Notes: a model not told the origin generated them from the letters alone. Counted from the first letter of the stretch, positions 1-8,143 are shown. The stretch is 64,000 nucleotides of DNA from Nocardiopsis ganjiahuensis DSM 45031 (GCF_000341085.1 NZ_ANBA01000008.1:186001-250000), one strand, 5' to 3'. Made by a program: numbers and translations.

Positions 1-165
1 GGCGCCCTGCGTCCGCACCTGCCCCCGGAGGAAGCGGCCGACACGCTGCTCGGCCTGCTCAGCCCCGAGCTGTACACCCTCTACACCGCCCGCCTCGGTT
101 GGAGCCCCGACCGCTGGACGGAGTGGGCCGCCGAAGCGGTCACCCGCCAACTCCTCGACAGCTGA
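1..165 (+). CDS. 3' end of a CDS, probable TetR-family regulator
   Basis: The reading frame is open from the first base and stops with TGA at 163-165, so only the last 54 residues are visible. The end reads like the C-terminal helices of a TetR ligand-binding domain: a leucine-rich helix, then LGWSPDRWTEWAAEAVTRQL. That tryptophan/arginine-rich pattern followed by a leucine-rich tail is common at the ends of actinobacterial TetR proteins. The DNA-binding half lies outside the window, so the family call is an inference from a short segment. It is followed at once by another TetR gene. Confidence 0.5.
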   Translation, partial: GALRPHLPPEEAADTLLGLLSPELYTLYTARLGWSPDRWTEWAAEAVTRQLLDS

Positions 166-232
166 GACTGCGGGGGACGCTCCGAAGTCCTCTCAACAGG
201 CCCCAGTGCTTGATGTTTTGCCAGCTCAGCTA

Positions 233-252
233 ACTAGCACAGCTGTGCTAGT
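233..252. promoter_or_regulatory. Perfect 20-bp palindrome, probable TetR operator
   Basis: ACTAGCACAGCTGTGCTAGT is identical to its reverse complement. It ends 9 bases before the GTG start at 262, where bound repressor would block transcription or initiation. TetR proteins bind palindromes of this size, usually beside their own gene, so autoregulation is the natural inference. Confidence 0.7.
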
Positions 253-261
253 CTGCGAAGT

Positions 262-849
262 GTGCAACGCGTGGACCACGAGCAGAGACGCCGCGACATC
301 GCCGAGGCGGTGTGGCGACTGCTGGAGCAGGGCGGACTGGAAGCGGCCACGGTACGCGCCGTGGTCGCCGAGACCGGCCTGTCCTCGGGTTCGATCCGCT
401 ACTTCTTCGCCGACCAGGCCAGCCTGCACGCCTTCGCCATGTCCGCCCTGGCCGACCGGGTGGGCGAGCGCATCCGACGGGCCGCACGCAACCCCGACCC
501 CCGCGAACGGGCGACGGACATGGTCGCCGAGCTGATGCCGCTGCGCGAGGACACCGAGCGCGAACTCCGCGTGTGGTCGGCCTTCGTCGCCCGATCCGCC
601 ACCAGCCCCCGGCTGGCCGAGCACCTGACCAGCCAGGCCCACGCGATCCGGGCCCTGCTGCACAAGGTCACCTCCGACCTGGTCGGACTGGGCCTGCTCC
701 CGCCCCGCACCGACGTCGACGCCCACACCGCCCATTTGCACGCGGTGGTGGACGGCCTGACCTTCCAACTCCTGCACACCCCGGAACTCATCACACCCGA
801 CCAGGCCCGCGCCGTGCTCCGCAGGGCCCTGCTCACCGACCAGAAGTAG
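262..849 (+). CDS. TetR/AcrR-family transcriptional regulator
   Basis: A 195-aa protein with an N-terminal TetR helix-turn-helix at about residues 8-55. The visible helices are RRDIAEAVWRLLEQGG, then TVRAVVAETGLSSGSIRYFF, which matches the family consensus closely. The rest is all-helical, as expected of a TetR_C_6/BetI-like ligand-binding domain. The GTG start sits just after the 20-bp palindrome at 233-252, which is probably its operator. A 105-aa gene follows 30 bases downstream and is probably co-transcribed. The ligand cannot be read from the sequence. Confidence 0.9.
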   Translation: MQRVDHEQRRRDIAEAVWRLLEQGGLEAATVRAVVAETGLSSGSIRYFFADQASLHAFAMSALADRVGERIRRAARNPDPRERATDMVAELMPLREDTERELRVWSAFVARSATSPRLAEHLTSQAHAIRALLHKVTSDLVGLGLLPPRTDVDAHTAHLHAVVDGLTFQLLHTPELITPDQARAVLRRALLTDQK

Positions 850-879
850 AGGAACCACCACGACCCACGGGAGCGACTC

Positions 880-1197
880 ATGAGCAAGCTGCGCGACTTC
901 GTGGCCGAGCGCCTGTCCGGACACGACCTCGACCACCGCGTCCACCACACCTACAGCACGATCCTGGACCTGAGCGACACGATCCGCTCCCAGGGAAAGA
1001 AGGACGACTGGCTCTCCTGGCTCACCGACGCGTCGGTCGAGTGGAAGATCGGGGAGTACCTCTTCGGGGGCGACCCCGCCAGCGACGCCGCCCGTGTCAG
1101 CGACCACCTGCGCGCGGCCCTGGCCCGCACCTGGCGCGACCACCCTGACTACGACACCGCCTGGGACGCCCTGGCGTCCGCTCCCAGGAGAAGGTGA
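880..1197 (+). CDS. Hypothetical protein downstream of TetR gene
   Basis: A 105-aa soluble protein, rich in charged residues, starting with ATG behind a purine-rich GGGAGCGACTC stretch. It has no signal peptide, membrane segment or recognisable catalytic motif. It begins with MSKLRDFVAERLSGHDLDHR and is mostly predictable helix. Its position 30 bases after the TetR gene, on the same strand, suggests one transcript under the palindrome at 233-252. I do not recognise the family. Confidence 0.6.
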   Translation: MSKLRDFVAERLSGHDLDHRVHHTYSTILDLSDTIRSQGKKDDWLSWLTDASVEWKIGEYLFGGDPASDAARVSDHLRAALARTWRDHPDYDTAWDALASAPRRR

Positions 1198-1231
1198 CCG
1201 GGCCGCCCGCCCCGACCGCCCGGTACCACCG

Positions 1232-1357
1232 ATGATCGGTACCACCGCGATCGGGGCGGTTGTGTATCTGCTGGCCACCGCCATTGAGGAGGGCCGGGGC
1301 CTGTCCTTGATGAACGGCATCCTGGCCGACAGCGCCTATCGCCTGCTGTCGGCCTGA
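1232..1357 (+). CDS. Possible 41-aa small ORF
   Basis: A short ATG ORF encoding a hydrophobic start (MIGTTAIGAVVYLLATAIEE) and an amphipathic tail. No convincing ribosome binding site is present. The region before it carries an 11-bp direct repeat, CGGTACCACCG, twice at 1221-1247. It could be a remnant of a longer gene or chance coding, so it is reported only as a possibility. Confidence 0.2.
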   Translation: MIGTTAIGAVVYLLATAIEEGRGLSLMNGILADSAYRLLSA

Positions 1358-1367
1358 CGGCCCGGCC

Positions 1368-2099
1368 TCACTTCAGGTGGCGGGCGAAGAACCGGTTCCC
1401 GGCGTCCCCCTCGAAGTGCGGGACGCCGGTGTGCCCGCCCATATTGGCGTGCAGCGTCTTCTCCTTGGAGCCGAAGGCGTCGAACAAGTCCAAGGCCAAC
1501 TGCCGGTCGTTTCCCTCGTCGTCCCACTGCAGCAGCACCTGCAGCGGAATGGTGACCTGCTGGGCCTCCTCGAACATGGCGCGGGGTAGGAAGCTCCCGG
1601 CGAACAGAAGGGCCGCCGAGATACGCGGCTCGACCACCGCCAGCCGGATACCGATGGAGATCACTCCCCCCGAATACCCGACCGGGCCGCCGATCTCGGG
1701 CAGCGAAAGGAGTGCGTCCAGGGCGGCCCGCCATTCCGGGACCGCCTTTTCCACCAGTGGGAGGACAAGCCGGTCGACGATCTCGTCGTTGACCGGCTCG
1801 CCGGCCGTCAGCGCCCGGTGCAGGTCGGCGCGGGCCTTCTCCGCGGCGGCCGAACGGGGCCGGTCACCGCCCCCGGGGAGCTCGATGGTGGCCGCGGCGA
1901 AGCCCTCCGCCACGGAGTGCCGGGCCCGCCCCGCCAGCCGGGGGTACATCTTGCGCAGTCCGCCGGGGTGGCCGACCAGGATCAGCGGGGCCGGTGCGGA
2001 TGCGGTTTCGGGCGTCCACAGGATGCCGGGGATCTCGCCGAGGGTGAATTCGCGTTCGAGGACGCCGTCGTCGAGGCGCTGTTCGGAAGTGAATCGCAC
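1368..2099 (-). CDS. Alpha/beta hydrolase, dienelactone-hydrolase-like
   Basis: A 243-aa cytoplasmic protein with the alpha/beta-hydrolase fold. An LILVGHPGG stretch (about residues 39-47) forms the oxyanion strand and turn. The nucleophile elbow is GYSGG, at about residue 143. An acidic QWDDEGND segment is a candidate for the acid, and the catalytic histidine is in NMGGHTGVPHF near residue 222. The length fits the dienelactone hydrolase/YbhB-like branch. The start is GTG at 2099 with GAAAGG upstream. A 16-codon ORF with a strong Shine-Dalgarno lies just before it (2145-2195). The substrate is unknown. Confidence 0.8.
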   Translation of the reverse strand: MRFTSEQRLDDGVLEREFTLGEIPGILWTPETASAPAPLILVGHPGGLRKMYPRLAGRARHSVAEGFAAATIELPGGGDRPRSAAAEKARADLHRALTAGEPVNDEIVDRLVLPLVEKAVPEWRAALDALLSLPEIGGPVGYSGGVISIGIRLAVVEPRISAALLFAGSFLPRAMFEEAQQVTIPLQVLLQWDDEGNDRQLALDLFDAFGSKEKTLHANMGGHTGVPHFEGDAGNRFFARHLK

Positions 2100-2144
2100 G
2101 GTCGTGCCTTTCGGGAGTGCTCGTGAACGGCGCTCCCGGACGAC

Positions 2145-2195
2145 CTATCGTCCGACCGTGACCCCGGAGGGGAGCACCCATGTCGATACGTTCAC
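2145..2195 (-). CDS. Candidate 16-aa leader peptide upstream of hydrolase gene
   Basis: GTG start at 2195 behind GAGGAGG with an 8-nt gap, encoding MNVSTWVLPSGVTVGR and then TAG. It ends 45 nt before the hydrolase start, and between the two a short hairpin can form from CGGGAG and CTCCCG. The Shine-Dalgarno is better than that of the hydrolase, which suggests translation coupling or attenuation. There is no run of regulatory codons that would name a signal, so the role is speculative. Confidence 0.35.
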   Translation of the reverse strand: MNVSTWVLPSGVTVGR

Positions 2196-2472
2196 GGGTA
2201 CCACCTCCTCGATCTCTCGCACGGCCTCCAGAAAAGTAGCAGTGGTCGCCGTGGTCCGCCAACAGGTTTTTGCGGAGGCTCTGTGACCGGACGCGAGGGC
2301 GGTCACGCTCAGCCGGCAAGGTCCAACGGATTCACAGCCGCTCGCTTGACAAGTGCTGAGAACGCATCCGATCCGCCGCGGCGAAGGCCCCCGACAGCGA
2401 GACCGCGCAGTCGGCAGCCGATCACCGCGAGAACGAGGACGCCGACGACGAGGATGGCTGACCAGTCCGGCG
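2196..2472. other. Intergenic stretch, no gene recognised
   Basis: Between the leader ORF and the integrase remnant I find no ORF with convincing coding character or ribosome site on either strand. The long antisense frames crossing it do not resemble known proteins. It may hold more decayed mobile DNA, since it adjoins the broken integrase. Confidence 0.4.
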
Positions 2473-2925
2473 TCAGCGGCGGCGGGAGGCGGGGTCGTGC
2501 CCGGCCTGCCAGGCGGCGAGCGCTTCGGATGAGACGCGAGCGTAGCGGGCCAGGGAGGCCACCGAGGTAGGGCCGGAACAGGCGAGCAGGACGGCGGTGT
2601 TGGCGCCGTCCTCGGCCGCGTGGGTGAGCGCCGAGTGCCGCAGCTGGTGCAGCGTCGCACCGCCGGTGGCCGCGCTGAACAGCTCGGCGGCCCGCCGATA
2701 GGACAGCCGGGCCCGCCCCGAGCCGGCGTCGATGTCGCCCGGCGGTTGCGCAGGTCCAGATCCTCGACGTTCAAGGGCGAGCACCTCCTCGGCGCGTGCC
2801 GCCGATTCGTACAGCAGCCGCCATAGCGTGCGCTCGCGCAGCCCGATCCCCTCCCGGGTGAGCAGGTTCTCGACCTCGGCGCGGTCCAGGGCCCGAGTAC
2901 GGTCGGGGGCGGACGGGGTCAGGCT
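2473..2925 (-). pseudogene. Decayed tyrosine recombinase (integrase) C-terminal remnant
   Basis: On the minus strand the segment reads as the catalytic half of an actinobacterial tyrosine recombinase. It runs from LLTREGIGLRERTLWRLLYE through ESAARAEEVLAL (catalytic Arg), then LHQLRHSALTHAAEDGAN (the HxLR box), and ends with an SLARYARVS tyrosine box. It is broken in three ways. The N-terminal domain is absent and the frame abuts the exonuclease gene. A one-base shift near 2770 moves NVEDLDLRNRRA into another frame. About 40 residues normally found between NRRA and DIDAGSGRARLS are missing. In addition the usual GHTSV reads GPTSV, losing a catalytic histidine. It is certainly not a working integrase. 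Confidence 0.8.
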
Positions 2926-3887
2926 GAGGCCATGCCCAGGCGGGCCATCAGCTCGGACTCGGTGATGATGTCGATGCGCTGGCCCTTGGCCATGTAGGCC
3001 TCGGCCTGCTTGTGCTTGGAGGTCTTGCCGCCGTGGTCGCTGTCGCCCACGACCAGCACGTCGGTCTTCTTGGTGACGTTCTTGGCGGGGGTGCCGCCGG
3101 CCTCGGCGACGCGCTTCCACACCTCGGGCTTGTCCATCGCCCGCAGGTCGCCCGAGACGCACACCGTGCGCCCGTAGAGCGGACCGGCCGGGTCGGCGTC
3201 GGGGGAGGGCTCGGGGAGCGGGGACTGCGCGACCCGCTGCCAGCGTCCGAAGCGGTCCTCCATGGCGGGGGCCGCCGACGGGGCGGGGGCGGCGACCGGG
3301 ACGGAGACCGCCCGGATCTCCTCCAGACGGTTCAGGCGCATGCCCGCGGCACGGGTGAGCTCGGGCAGGGAGCTGGTGCCGTAGCGGAGCATGGCCGCGA
3401 TCATGATGTGCGCGGCCGCCTCGGCGTCGGCGTCGGCCCGGTGGTGCTGGGTGATCTGGTGTCCGACGTGCGCGCACACCGTGGGCAGGCGGTGGTCGGG
3501 CAGATCCCAGGTGCGCCGGGACAGGGCCAGGGTGCAGGCGTAGTCCAGGGCGGGCAGCGCCTGGCCGGTGTGGGCGCAGGCCTGGCGCAGCGCCCCCATG
3601 TCGAAGGCGGCGTTGTGCGCCACCAGCGCGCCGCCCTGGGCGAACTCCAGCACCTGCCCGCGCACCGTCTCCCAGGTGGGTGCGCCGGTGACGTCGGCGG
3701 CGGTGATGCCGTGCACGGCGGTGTTGTGGCGGGAGAAGAAGGACACCGGCTCCGGTGGGCGGATGAGGGTGCTGAACCGGTCCACCACCCGTCCCTCGCT
3801 CACCCGGACCAGGCCGACGGCGCAGACGCTGCCTCGGTCCTGGTTGGCGGTCTCGAAGTCGATCGCGGTCCAGGTGTGGGCCACCAC
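2919..3887 (-). CDS. DEDDh exonuclease (DnaQ/epsilon-like) with C-terminal BRCT domain
   Basis: A 322-aa protein. An N-terminal 3'-5' exonuclease domain (residues about 6-170) has Exo I as IDFET (D10, E12), Exo II as AHNAAFD, and Exo III as HRADADAEA with the catalytic His-Asp pair. The linker at about 175-230 is proline/alanine rich. A BRCT domain follows at about 230-315 (GRTVCVSGDL, then TKKTDVLVVGD). This exonuclease-BRCT arrangement is common in actinobacteria as a stand-alone proofreading-like nuclease thought to act in DNA repair, with BRCT as a DNA-end or partner-binding module. The start is GTG at 3887 behind AGGAGG. It overlaps the integrase remnant at its 3' end. Confidence 0.92.
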   Translation of the reverse strand: MVAHTWTAIDFETANQDRGSVCAVGLVRVSEGRVVDRFSTLIRPPEPVSFFSRHNTAVHGITAADVTGAPTWETVRGQVLEFAQGGALVAHNAAFDMGALRQACAHTGQALPALDYACTLALSRRTWDLPDHRLPTVCAHVGHQITQHHRADADAEAAAHIMIAAMLRYGTSSLPELTRAAGMRLNRLEEIRAVSVPVAAPAPSAAPAMEDRFGRWQRVAQSPLPEPSPDADPAGPLYGRTVCVSGDLRAMDKPEVWKRVAEAGGTPAKNVTKKTDVLVVGDSDHGGKTSKHKQAEAYMAKGQRIDIITESELMARLGMASA

Positions 3888-4041
3888 GTAACCTCCTGCT
3901 GCCGTCCGGGCCGAACGGATCGAGGCTACCCGGGTTCACGGGTCCCCGGAGCCGAATGGGACGGTTCTCGGCGCCGGATCGCGTGCGCGACGCGGGTACG
4001 GCGGGTCCGGGCCGTTTCCCCCGAAGACCGGCGCGGTCGGT

Positions 4042-5664
4042 TCAGGCGGGGTCGAAGGAGTCGACCGCGTGGTCGCGCCACTGCTCGTCCTCGGCCCACA
4101 CGCTCTCGGAGGAGCTCCACGCCAGCGTGTAGTAGTCGCCTCCCTCGGCCACGGCGATGTTGCGGGCCAGCAGCCGCCAGGTGCCCTCGCCCCGGTCCCA
4201 GGTGAACTCCCAGTCGGCGGCCGAGGCGAAGGACGTCCGGTCGGTGACGTCCTCCAGCCTGATCCGCTCGTAGGAGGGCAGCCGGTTGCCCTCGACGGAG
4301 GCGTTCTCCTGCTCCACCACGTGCGCGTACTCGTCGTCGGTGGAGTGGGGGGTGCGGTCGACCTGCAGGTAGGCGTTGCTGGTGGGGGAGTCGTAGAAGA
4401 CGCTGGCGCCGTCGGTGCGCCGGATCCAGCCGTCGGGGACCAGCAGGGAGAAGCCCTCGGGGTCCCGGGTCCAGGTCATGCCGGGCGCGGCGGGCTCCTC
4501 GTCCGCCGTCTGCGCGGTCGTCTCGTTCGTCTGCTCCTCCGCGGCCTGCCCCGTGGGGTCCGCCTCGGGTGAGGGCGAGGAGGCCGATACGTCCTGCCCG
4601 GCCTGGCCGGGTTCCTCTCCGCCCTCGGCCCAGGGGTTGACGACGACCAGGACGGCCGCCGCCACCACCGCGGCCAGCCCCAGAGTGAGCACCACCACCG
4701 GCCAGGACAGGCGACGGGGGCGCCCGGTCGGGGTGGCGGGAGCGGTCGGTGGGACGGCGGCCAGGGTGGGGGCGGGCATGCCCTGGGTGCCCGTACCTCC
4801 CGGGGCCGGGGGCGGCCGGTGGAGTCCTCCCGTCCACCCGCCCGAGTGTTCGCCCCGGGCCGCGGCGGCCAGCAGCTCTTGGCAGCCCCGTGCGTCCAGG
4901 CGCTCGGCGGGGTTCTTGGCCAACAGCCCGCCGATCGCCTCGCCCAACGGCCCGGGCAGGGCCTCGGGCGGGTCGGCGCTGAGCACCGCGTGCAGGGTCG
5001 CCGGGACGCCCTCGCGCTGGAACGGGGAGACCCCCGTGGCCGCGTGGTAGAGGGTGGCTCCCAGCGACCACAGGTCACTGGCCGGGGTCGCCGGTTCGGA
5101 GGCGAGCCGCTCGGGGGCCACGTAGGCGGCGGAACCCAGCACGCCGCCGGTCTGGGTGACCGCGGCGGTGTCGACGATGGTGGCGATGCCGAAGTCGGTG
5201 AGCACCACCCGCCCGGAGGCGGTGACCATCACGTTCTCGGGCTTGACGTCCCGGTGGGTGATGCCCTGGGCGTGCGCGGTGGTGAGTGCGTCGAGCAGGG
5301 CCGATCCCCAGGCCGCGACCCGTTCGGCCGGTGCCGGGCCCCGGTCGCGTACCAGGCGGTGCAGGGAGTCCCCGTCGAGGAGTTCCATGACGATCCAGGG
5401 GCGCCCGTCGTCCTCGACGATGTCGTGGACCGTGACGATGTTGGGGTGCTGGCCCATCGCGGTGGCCTGCGCCTCGCGCCGGGTCCGCGCCGCCACCCGG
5501 GCGCGCTCGGCCTCGTCCAGCCCCGGTCCGAGCAGGATCTCCTTGACCGCCACCGTGCGGTTGAGCCCGGTGTCGTGCGCTCGCCAGACCCTGCCCATTC
5601 CGCCCCGTCCGACCTCGGAGACGAGTTCGTAGCGTTCACGCAGCGTGCGGTGGGGATGGACCAC
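4042..5664 (-). CDS. Transmembrane Ser/Thr protein kinase (PknB-like)
   Basis: A 540-aa Hanks-type kinase. The glycine loop GRGGMGRVW is at residues 19-27, catalytic Lys41 lies in VAVKE, the HRDVKPENVM loop carries Asp139, DFG is at 157-159, and an APE box follows GSAAY. A proline-rich juxtamembrane segment leads to one membrane helix at about 310-335 (WPVVVLTLGLAAVVAAAV). After it comes an acidic linker and an extracellular domain of about 150 residues rich in tryptophan and tyrosine, probably a sensor. There are no PASTA repeats. I chose GTG at 5664 because AGGAG lies 7 nt upstream and the protein then starts just before the kinase fold. An in-frame ATG at 5739 would add 25 unlikely residues. 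Confidence 0.92.
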   Translation of the reverse strand: MVHPHRTLRERYELVSEVGRGGMGRVWRAHDTGLNRTVAVKEILLGPGLDEAERARVAARTRREAQATAMGQHPNIVTVHDIVEDDGRPWIVMELLDGDSLHRLVRDRGPAPAERVAAWGSALLDALTTAHAQGITHRDVKPENVMVTASGRVVLTDFGIATIVDTAAVTQTGGVLGSAAYVAPERLASEPATPASDLWSLGATLYHAATGVSPFQREGVPATLHAVLSADPPEALPGPLGEAIGGLLAKNPAERLDARGCQELLAAAARGEHSGGWTGGLHRPPPAPGGTGTQGMPAPTLAAVPPTAPATPTGRPRRLSWPVVVLTLGLAAVVAAAVLVVVNPWAEGGEEPGQAGQDVSASSPSPEADPTGQAAEEQTNETTAQTADEEPAAPGMTWTRDPEGFSLLVPDGWIRRTDGASVFYDSPTSNAYLQVDRTPHSTDDEYAHVVEQENASVEGNRLPSYERIRLEDVTDRTSFASAADWEFTWDRGEGTWRLLARNIAVAEGGDYYTLAWSSSESVWAEDEQWRDHAVDSFDPA

Positions 5665-5836
5665 CTGGGGGCTCCTGATGGGGTGGGGGTCGGGTGAACG
5701 GGCGACGCGGCGGTGCGGGGACACAGCGGGGGATCTCACGTCGAAGCGCCCATTCTAGGAAGGTTCGCCCCCTGCCGCGCACATCCGTCGGGGCGGGTCG
5801 TGGGCTTCTCAGCCGGATGATCCCTATTCTCCAGGG

Positions 5837-6325
5837 ATGACCGTCTTCCTCTGTTCCAAGTGCGGTACCACGATCACGCCGGAGCTGGCCGAGCTCACCG
5901 CCGTCCCCGATGTCTCGGGCAACGAGCACGACCGGGACAAGGACACCCGCCGGGCGCCGTCCACCGTTCCACGCGGCCACTATGTGATCGACTCCGAGCC
6001 CTGGGGGCCTCCCTACGTGGTGCAGGACGATCAGGAGAACCCGAAGCCGGCTCATGCGCGCGGACCTTTGGTCTCTCACGAAGAAGGCTTCGTCGTCTCA
6101 GCGGGCACACGGCACACCGTTCTGGTGCATCCCGACGACGCCGCCCACCTCCAGCCCCTGCCCGACGGGGAGAACAGCCAAGGCTGCTGCGGGCCGACAG
6201 GCGGCGAAGGGCCCAACCGGGCCTGCGCCTGCGGTGTCCGGGTCGCGACCTTGGCGGCCGACTGCTTCGGACCCTACGAACTGCACCTCGACCCCGTCCG
6301 GACCTACGCGTTCACCCAGCGATGA
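5837..6325 (+). CDS. Cysteine-rich hypothetical protein with zinc-ribbon start
   Basis: A 162-aa protein that begins MTVFLCSKCGTTITPELAEL. This is a CxxC knuckle typical of zinc ribbons. A second cysteine cluster lies near residue 115-135 (CCGPTGGEG, then CACGVRVATLAADC). Four or more of these cysteines could bind one zinc. No catalytic motif is visible. Similar small proteins occur in streptomycetes without known function. It stands alone, divergent from the kinase gene, with its own ATG shortly after a TATTCT-like -10 at about 5823. Confidence 0.75.
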   Translation: MTVFLCSKCGTTITPELAELTAVPDVSGNEHDRDKDTRRAPSTVPRGHYVIDSEPWGPPYVVQDDQENPKPAHARGPLVSHEEGFVVSAGTRHTVLVHPDDAAHLQPLPDGENSQGCCGPTGGEGPNRACACGVRVATLAADCFGPYELHLDPVRTYAFTQR

Positions 6326-6440
6326 AGCAGAGGGCGGCCTCGGGGGTTCGGGTCGGCGGCCGCCGCGCCCACACCTCACAGCGGTCCACAAGCCTGACGC
6401 GCGACTGACCGGCGCATAGTTTGACCAGCTTGTGGTAAAA

Positions 6441-6458
6441 AGTTAGGTGTGCCGAACT
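6441..6458. promoter_or_regulatory. DtxR/MntR-type metal-regulator box
   Basis: AGTTAGGTGTGCCGAACT is an imperfect dyad with AGTTaGG and CCgAACT arms. It resembles the TTAGG...CCTAA core bound by DtxR-family repressors (DtxR, IdeR, MntR). It overlaps the annotated GTG of the manganese-type binding protein. A TTGACC -35 is at 6421-6426 and TAGGTG, 17 bases later, could serve as -10, so repressor would sit on the promoter. If that promoter is used, the true start may lie further downstream. Confidence 0.6.
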
Positions 6459-7384
6459 CTAGAGATAGGCTGCCCTCAAAGACCTGGTCGAGGGTGATCC
6501 CGGCGATCACCCTCTCCCTCGCTCTGAGCGCCTGCTCCACGTCCTCCGGGCAGACCCGCGACGACGACCGCCTCCTCGTCCTGACCACGTTCACCGTCAT
6601 CGCCGACATGGCCGAGAACATCGCCGACGACCGCGTGGACGTCGCCTCCCTGACCAGGCCCGGAGCCGAGATCCACGGCTACGAGCCCACCCCCGACGAC
6701 CTGGTGCGCGGTCAGGACGCCGACCTCATCCTCGAGAACGGCCTCGGCCTGGAGGCCTGGTTCCGGCAGTTCACCGAACGCGTGGACGCGCCCACCGCCG
6801 TCCTGAGCGAGGGCGTGGACACCATCCCCGTGGCCTCGGGCGGCTACGAGGGCGACCCCAACCCGCACGCCTGGATGTCCCCCGACAACGCCCTGGTCTA
6901 CGTCGACAACATCCGCGACGCCCTCACCGAACTCGACCCCGGGGGCGAGGCGGAGTTCAGCGAGGCCGCCGAGGCCTACAAGGCAGAGATCGCCGAGGTC
7001 GGCGCCTACCTGGAGACCGAGCTCGCCGAGGTCCCCGACTCCTCCCGCGCCCTGGTCACCTGCGAGGGCGCCTTCTCCTACCTGGCCCGCGACGCCGGAC
7101 TGACCGAGCAGTACCTGTGGCCGGTCAACGCCGAACGCGAGGGCACCCCCCAGCAGATCGCCGCCGTCTCCGAGTTCGTCCGCGCCAACGAGGTGCCCGC
7201 CGTGTTCTGCGAGAGCACCGTCAACGACAGCGCCCAGCGCTCGGTGATCCGCGAGACCGACGCCGCCATGGGCGAAACCCTCTACGTCGACTCCCTCTCC
7301 GAGCCCGACGGCCCCGTGCCCACCTACCTCGACCTGCTCCGCCACGACGCGGAGGCCATCGTCGCCGGACTGACCGGTGAGTGA
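6449..7384 (+). CDS. Metal ABC transporter substrate-binding lipoprotein, manganese type
   Basis: A 311-aa cluster A-I (ZnuA/PsaA family) binding protein. A lipobox LSAC with Cys29 follows a short hydrophobic stretch, so it is anchored outside the membrane. The four metal ligands can be placed as His76 (EIHGYEPTP), His140 (NPHAWM), Glu206 (TCEGAFS) and Asp281 (YVDSLS). The His-His-Glu-Asp set is that of manganese/iron proteins such as PsaA rather than the His-rich zinc proteins, and there is no His-rich loop. It is first in an operon with the ATPase and permease. The GTG start overlaps a DtxR-type box, so the exact N-terminus is uncertain. Confidence 0.93.
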   Translation: MPNSRDRLPSKTWSRVIPAITLSLALSACSTSSGQTRDDDRLLVLTTFTVIADMAENIADDRVDVASLTRPGAEIHGYEPTPDDLVRGQDADLILENGLGLEAWFRQFTERVDAPTAVLSEGVDTIPVASGGYEGDPNPHAWMSPDNALVYVDNIRDALTELDPGGEAEFSEAAEAYKAEIAEVGAYLETELAEVPDSSRALVTCEGAFSYLARDAGLTEQYLWPVNAEREGTPQQIAAVSEFVRANEVPAVFCESTVNDSAQRSVIRETDAAMGETLYVDSLSEPDGPVPTYLDLLRHDAEAIVAGLTGE

Positions 7385-7396
7385 GGGGGAACCGAA

Positions 7397-8143
7397 GTGA
7401 CGGCCGCCATCGAGGTCACCGGAGCCACCGTCCGCTACGGGGACGTCCTCGCCCTGGACGACGTGTACCTGTCCGTGGAGCCCGGCCGGGTGTGCGGGCT
7501 GCTCGGCATGAACGGCTCGGGCAAGTCCACCCTGTTCAAGACCGTGCTCGGCCTGGTCACCGCCGATCGCGGCCGGGTCCGCATCCTGGGCATGGGCAAC
7601 ACCGCCGCCCGCCGCAAGGGACTGGTCGGCTACGTTCCCCAGTCGGAGCAGGTGGACTGGGCCTTTCCCGTCCGGGTGCGCGACGTGGTCATGATGGGCC
7701 GCTACGGCCACATGGGACGCAGGCGCCGCCCCCGCCCCGCCGACCGCGAGGCCGTCGAGCACGCCCTGCTCCGCACCGACCTCACCGGGCTGGCCGACCG
7801 CCAGATCGGCGCGCTCTCCGGTGGCCAGCGCAAACGCGCCTTCGTGGCGCGCGCCATCGCCCAGGACGCCGACGTGCTCCTGCTGGACGAACCCTTCGCG
7901 GGCGTGGACAAACGCTCCGAGGCCACCATCACCGACCTGCTCCTGCAGCTGCGCCAGGCCGGACACACCCTGCTGGTGTCCACCCACGACCTGGCCCAGG
8001 TGCCCGAGCTGTGCGACGAGGCCGTGCTGCTGCAGCGCCGGGTGATCGCGCACGGCACACCCGAGGAGGTGCTGGAACCGGACGTGCTCCTGGAGGCGTT
8101 CGGCATCCACCCCAGTGAGGAGGGACGCTCGTGGACGCCCTGA
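7397..8143 (+). CDS. Metal ABC transporter ATP-binding protein
   Basis: A 248-aa ABC ATPase. Walker A is GMNGSGKST (about residues 37-45), the Q-loop lies in YVPQSEQVDW, the signature is LSGGQRKRAF, and Walker B is VLLLDEPFAGVD, followed by an STHD switch histidine. The QVDWxFP motif after the Q-loop is typical of the Mn/Zn/Fe import group. It lies 12 bases after the binding-protein gene, and its end overlaps the permease start by 13 bases, so the three proteins are translationally coupled and form one importer. Metal-dependent repression through the upstream box is likely. Confidence 0.95.
   Translation: MTAAIEVTGATVRYGDVLALDDVYLSVEPGRVCGLLGMNGSGKSTLFKTVLGLVTADRGRVRILGMGNTAARRKGLVGYVPQSEQVDWAFPVRVRDVVMMGRYGHMGRRRRPRPADREAVEHALLRTDLTGLADRQIGALSGGQRKRAFVARAIAQDADVLLLDEPFAGVDKRSEATITDLLLQLRQAGHTLLVSTHDLAQVPELCDEAVLLQRRVIAHGTPEEVLEPDVLLEAFGIHPSEEGRSWTP

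Noticed and set aside
226-1320. Long minus-strand frame opposite the TetR and 105-aa genes
   Set aside because: Low-complexity Gly/Val/Arg-rich shadow of the real plus-strand genes; no ribosome site or family resemblance.
6476-8110. 544-aa minus-strand frame opposite the metal transporter genes
   Set aside because: His/Gly/Val-rich antisense shadow of three well-supported plus-strand genes, typical of high-GC DNA.
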